This document shows positions 61,901 to 64,000 of a stretch of DNA of 64,000 nt, one piece after another. Where the stretch lies: NCBI GenBank assembly GCA_937974195.1, contig CALJIC010000216.1, positions 1 to 64,000 of the forward strand. The letters are read 5' to 3'. Within the stretch, counting starts at the first letter, position 1. Each line of letters starts with the position of its first letter. Position numbers and translations under genes: made by a program. The notes under the pieces are model-generated. The model ran no database searches and was not told the DNA's origin. It was given only the letters and a program-made list of their open reading frames with translations. Source of the stretch: an uncultured Roseiflexaceae bacterium. Its GTDB lineage: Bacteria > Chloroflexota > Chloroflexia > Chloroflexales > Roseiflexaceae.

Positions 61901-63586
61901 GGTGGGCGGCGCCTCGAGCACTTCGACCAGCTGCGGCCGGCGCTGGGGGAAGAAGAACAGCGGGCCGGCTGGAAGCGCGTCGGCCGCCAGCTCCCGCACG
62001 CGCGGCAGCACCCGCTCGCGCACCACCGACGCGGGGAGCAGCGACGTGCGCGCCACGCGCTCGATGGCGCCGGGGGCGATCTGGCCCGCGTGGAGCGCGC
62101 CCAGGTCCGCCACCAGCGCCTCGTCCTCGTCGGCCTGGTGGCCCACGCTGGCGCCCGGCGGCAGGCCGTGATCCAGCGCCGCCATGGCGAGCGCGGCGAG
62201 CGCCGGGCGGCGCTGCTCCGCCCCAGAGCGCGCCCGCTGCCAGAGCTGGTCGAGCACCTCGGGCGTCGCCCGGTCGCGCAGCTCCTCCCAGGCCCGCAGC
62301 GCCGAGTCGTGGAGCCACGGGGCGGCGGAGGCCCCCGCCTGGAGCGCGCGTCCGATCTCCAGCAGGGCGTCGGCGGGCTGCTCGCGCCGGGCGCTGTCCT
62401 CTGCCAGCAGAATGTGCGCCTCCGGGCGCGCGCTCGCCAGCTGGGCCAGCGCCGCGCGCGCCTCGTCCGTAAGCGGCTGCTCGCGCTCGGCCAGCTGGAG
62501 GTAGGCGCGCTGCAGCGACTGCGGGCGCTCCTCGGCCGCGGCGAACTGCGCGACGATCTGCGCCGCGCTCAGGCGCTCGCGCTGCGGGGCCAGCGAGGGC
62601 GCTGCGGGGCGCGCGGCCACGGTCGCCTCGAGCGGCTCGGCCAGCCGCACCAGCCGCGGGTCGGCCAGCATCTCCAGCTCCAGCGCGCGCAGCCGCTCGC
62701 CAGATCTCTCCACCCGCCCGCGCGCGAGGTCGTCGGCCACGAGCGCGACCTGAGCCTCAGGCACGGCCGGCGCCACAGCCTCCAGCTCCTGCCGCACGCG
62801 GCCCGCCAGCACGCCCTGGAGCGGCGCCGTCGCCGCCTGCAGCTCCTCGAGCACCTGCCGCCGCTCGCCGCTCGGGCTCTTCGCCAGCCTGTGGGCCAGC
62901 CTGCGGACCTCGCCGAGCGGGTCCAGCCAGCCGTCGAGCAGCTCGAGGGCGCGCTCGCGCTCGGGAGCCGGCCCGGCCAGCGCCTGCTGAACGGCGATCT
63001 GCCCGAGGCGCCAGTGAGCCAGCTCCAGCGCCTGCGAGCGCCGCAGGTACGCGCCCCAGAGCGCCAGCAGCGCCAGGTAGATGACGAGGAGCCCCGCGAC
63101 CGCCAGGCCCTGCGCGCCGCCGCTCAGGCCCGAGGCGGCTGCGAAGAGGACCCAGACCAGGGTCAGCAGGCCGGGCACGCCGAACGCCGCGCCGGCCAGC
63201 GCGCGCGCGATGTTCGGGAAGGGGGACAGCGCGGCGAGGATGCCGATCGCCAGCGCGGCCGACAGGCAGCGGAGCACCAGCTCCGGCCCGCCCATAGCCG
63301 CGAGCGGCGCCGCAGCTGCGCCTGCGGTGGCGGCAATGCCGGCCAGCGCCGCGACGAGGAGCGCGGCGGGCGGTGCGAACGCGACCAGCGCCGGGCGTCG
63401 CAGCGTCCACACGGCGAGCGCGGCGGCGCCGAGGGCAGCGCCTGCGCCGAGCAGCGTCGCGATAGGCGGAGCGAGCTGGCCTGGCGCGACCAAACAGGCC
63501 GCCGCCACGGCGACGGCCGCCAGACAGCTGAGGGCGATCGAGGCCGCGCCGGCACGCGGCGCGCGCGACGGAAGAACCTGCGTCAC
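58961..63586 (-). CDS. 1541-residue membrane protein of unknown function
   Basis: Unrecognised. Residues 1 to about 185 contain about six hydrophobic helices (ALSCLAAVAVAAACLVAPG, TLLGAGAALGAAALAVWTL, PPAALLVAALAGIAATAGAAAAPL, GVPGLLTLVWVLFAAASGL, AVAGLLVIYLALLALWGAYL). The remaining 1350 residues are cytoplasmic or soluble by composition, strongly helical, Ala/Leu/Arg/Glu-rich, with no catalytic motif I can name. Later segments (LYGSFGRELLQGLAQEPL, PTARVIPIDPPKVMMALELFEALPQQIL, LAYWALAEQRLQSLPTEATFTPHWARGYLVDAFLRG) look like a conserved core. GTG start with AGGACC at 9 nt. Codon use is like its neighbours. Confidence 0.75.
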   Translation of the reverse strand: MTQVLPSRAPRAGAASIALSCLAAVAVAAACLVAPGQLAPPIATLLGAGAALGAAALAVWTLRRPALVAFAPPAALLVAALAGIAATAGAAAAPLAAMGGPELVLRCLSAALAIGILAALSPFPNIARALAGAAFGVPGLLTLVWVLFAAASGLSGGAQGLAVAGLLVIYLALLALWGAYLRRSQALELAHWRLGQIAVQQALAGPAPERERALELLDGWLDPLGEVRRLAHRLAKSPSGERRQVLEELQAATAPLQGVLAGRVRQELEAVAPAVPEAQVALVADDLARGRVERSGERLRALELEMLADPRLVRLAEPLEATVAARPAAPSLAPQRERLSAAQIVAQFAAAEERPQSLQRAYLQLAEREQPLTDEARAALAQLASARPEAHILLAEDSARREQPADALLEIGRALQAGASAAPWLHDSALRAWEELRDRATPEVLDQLWQRARSGAEQRRPALAALAMAALDHGLPPGASVGHQADEDEALVADLGALHAGQIAPGAIERVARTSLLPASVVRERVLPRVRELAADALPAGPLFFFPQRRPQLVEVLEAPPTSIYGGRLTSWTWMRGKAPIRLTLVGNAPQPITARVSELVNDLASERSSPSDLVLSGVVSFDFSAPATTRPAEGLSGDRLLERVAALAERLEILPAVSAQLYGSFGRELLQGLAQEPLRPTIASLREGLAQVEQDMGFLTNHTEEASSYDRALDALRRGDSVTSARSFPVILPYRRNGKPLRVRLPLLALGPDHYDRAVEEYRRSVLEGIRSEWRRRSQTYEDWARQSVARYRDLKRDLDRDGPQALGARPLTITARIDYPTARVIPIDPPKVMMALELFEALPQQILNELAYWALAEQRLQSLPTEATFTPHWARGYLVDAFLRGWRIAAADAGLEAACEEWYAQWRPTALFALDRALREHGLSLERIAVENTVFRLVPPADAAADGASVELELLHVFDPCYDAAPAAAGGITLFQPRWGSRRRDLRPAEEAQRRASEIIERALQHTPLAPSALRALSWDSGAALDHLLETICRPLQSPALGRDIARVLEMAAATENPLAVLQQRLDGGPLALARVAGDEGRAPMGLPDLLAFELFVAGQAVADLARSALNGGAPELRQAVPPRSIEALARMSVWEVVRQIVEDGPRARSAITALEVCPLNQAGSAAGRDGPALWLDAARLRETYALLRRREAAYAERCLAGDGFPKLSRHYARRAVPTRFRGHMRAAYHIADGDAALALAWLIRTAGDRPSPEQLSELVARLRGLDIPAALQLRAAWRERLCADLELLDAKDPADLAVAVSRLRHAGREALDAAEAAYARATVIDGRYGDGWVRLARLRWLTGRYRAALDALIGPAPAPMPAACHLPLELAVRLAGAELHIERGDLAWHGPAGVAVEASADGEHLAVGFGSDEGLFGTCEISGLLPADAELLAQLFSDHAPAELSSGGELLRQHGEGAGTFEEWIRLVRVPNIGQRGAIARAVAGEHGAALLAAMAYLGVPPALAAPPHGEAPRRPEEWLDEEVVTAVAWLSQTAQAA

Positions 63587-63621
63587 GGCTTTGTGGTCCT
63601 GTCAAATCACGGTGTGCCCCT

Positions 63622-63627
63622 AGTATA
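63622..63627 (-). promoter_or_regulatory. possible -10 for the 1541-residue protein
   Basis: TATACT on the minus strand 36 nt upstream of the GTG. A TTGACG lies only 8 bp before it, so the -35 is unclear. Confidence 0.35.
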
Positions 63628-63670
63628 GCGCGATCCGTCAAGCCGGCCGCGGGCGGATGTGCGCCGGCGC

Positions 63671-63699
63671 TTGACACTGCGCCGCGCCTCTGCTATCCT
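63671..63699 (+). promoter_or_regulatory. consensus promoter TTGACA-17-TATCCT for the small ORF
   Basis: TTGACA at 63671-63676, exactly 17 bp, then TATCCT at 63694-63699. The expected start is near 63706, giving a leader of about 40 nt before the GTG at 63747. Confidence 0.75.
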
Positions 63700-63731
63700 G
63701 GCACGCACAACGCGTAGCGTCTGCAGTTGCG

Positions 63732-63742
63732 AAAGGAGGTGA
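63732..63742 (+). promoter_or_regulatory. full-strength Shine-Dalgarno AAAGGAGGTGA
   Basis: AAAGGAGGTGA is the exact complement of the usual 16S rRNA tail (TCACCTCCTTT), placed 4 nt before GTG. It is the strongest ribosome site in the window and decides the start of the small ORF. Confidence 0.85.
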
Positions 63743-63746
63743 CGTC

Positions 63747-63869
63747 GTGGCTTTCGGCGCGATGAACCTCATCAACACCGAGAGCACCCACGCGCCCCGG
63801 CACACGAGTGCCGGCGTCGCTCTCGTTCGCGGCTGCGCTACGCATTCCTCAGGAGGGCTCCTCAGCTGA
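63747..63869 (+). CDS. 40-residue peptide of unknown function
   Basis: GTG-started, 40 codons, TGA at 63867-63869. It begins MAFGAMNLINTESTHAPRHT and ends GCATHSSGGLLS, with one cysteine and many Ser/Thr. No signal peptide, membrane helix or family I know. A promoter, a perfect Shine-Dalgarno and a terminator surround it, so it is expected to be well expressed. It could be a small protein, a leader peptide or a modified-peptide precursor; no modifying enzyme gene is visible in the window. Confidence 0.65.
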   Translation: MAFGAMNLINTESTHAPRHTSAGVALVRGCATHSSGGLLS

Positions 63870-63892
63870 ACCTCCGCCGGTAGTGTGAGCAC

Positions 63893-63935
63893 GGCCGTGG
63901 GCGAGACACATCGCTCACGGCCTCTCTGTTTGTTG
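63893..63935 (+). terminator. terminator after the small ORF
   Basis: GGCCGTGGGCGA (63893-63904), loop gacaca, TCGCTCACGGCC (63911-63922): a 12-bp stem with one mismatch, followed by TCTCTGTTTGTT. It closes a unit of about 220 nt. The last 65 bases of the window hold nothing I can assign. Confidence 0.7.
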
Positions 63936-64000
63936 GGCCGTGGGTGCGGGCTGCGCCTGCGGCCCGGCTGCGTTCGAGGGGTGCGGAGGCCAACTCTGCC

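Overview
The window is a GC-rich (roughly 70 percent) chromosomal segment with about 48 protein genes, no rRNA or tRNA that I can see, no CRISPR array and no transposase. The heat-shock genes in the order hrcA-grpE-dnaK-dnaJ under a perfect CIRCE operator, a BTAD/AAA/TPR regulator, a SpoIIE-type phosphatase with its STAS partner, MenA, and several TPR/Pro-Thr-rich membrane proteins together suggest a filamentous member of Chloroflexota (Chloroflexia, probably Roseiflexus/Kouleothrix-like). This placement is inference from gene content and style; no marker gene in the window proves it.

Layout. 1-9.3 kb: MenA (menaquinone), a DUF2892 membrane protein, an SGNH esterase, MurE, an S9 peptidase, a rhomboid protease, an ArgD-like aminotransferase and an aldo/keto reductase. 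9.6-19.6 kb: an ABM-domain protein, a lipoprotein, a 1144-residue secreted zincin-like protein with three repeats, an M20 amidohydrolase, a Tat-exported 5'-nucleotidase with an LPxTG-like tail and a HAMP-STAS sensor. 20-22.5 kb: a ThuA / Gfo-Idh-MocA pair and an HD-domain protein. 22.5-28.7 kb: rlmB and the hrcA-grpE-dnaK-dnaJ cluster, all on the minus strand. 28.8-33.7 kb: a plus-strand block with a tiny membrane protein, a HipA-like kinase overlapping a DUF3037 gene, and a three-gene partner-switching module (membrane sensor, SpoIIE phosphatase plus HATPase, STAS). 33.7-45.2 kb: an IolC-like kinase, the BTAD regulator, a membrane cupredoxin, a DUF1786 protein, a GT-C type glycosyltransferase, an FAH-family hydrolase and cystathionine beta-synthase. 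45.5-48.2 kb: two paralogous TPR-TM proteins. 48.2-55.4 kb: a MacA/MacB-like efflux operon divergent from an OmpR-type two-component system. 55.5-58.8 kb: two alpha/beta hydrolases plus an ACT protein, then an orphan DNA methyltransferase. 58.9-64 kb: a 1541-residue membrane protein I cannot assign and, divergent from it, a compact unit encoding a 40-residue peptide with its own promoter, a full-strength Shine-Dalgarno and a terminator.

Non-coding structure is the most distinctive part. Many spacers carry a family of palindromic elements of about 100-200 bp. Each is a set of two or three perfect hairpins, and the best copies are bounded by inverted ends resembling GACTTACGCGGTGG / CCACCGCGTAAGTC. 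Two copies (near 1.7 kb and 49.0 kb) carry the same three hairpins in opposite order. Other spacers carry heptamer repeats (AGTAGTC), a telomere-like GGGTTAG tract with an inverted partner, and a 49-bp tandem repeat. Promoters that can be read directly often use an extended -10 (TGNTATGAT or TGNTACAAT), several in the same GTGGTATGAT context.
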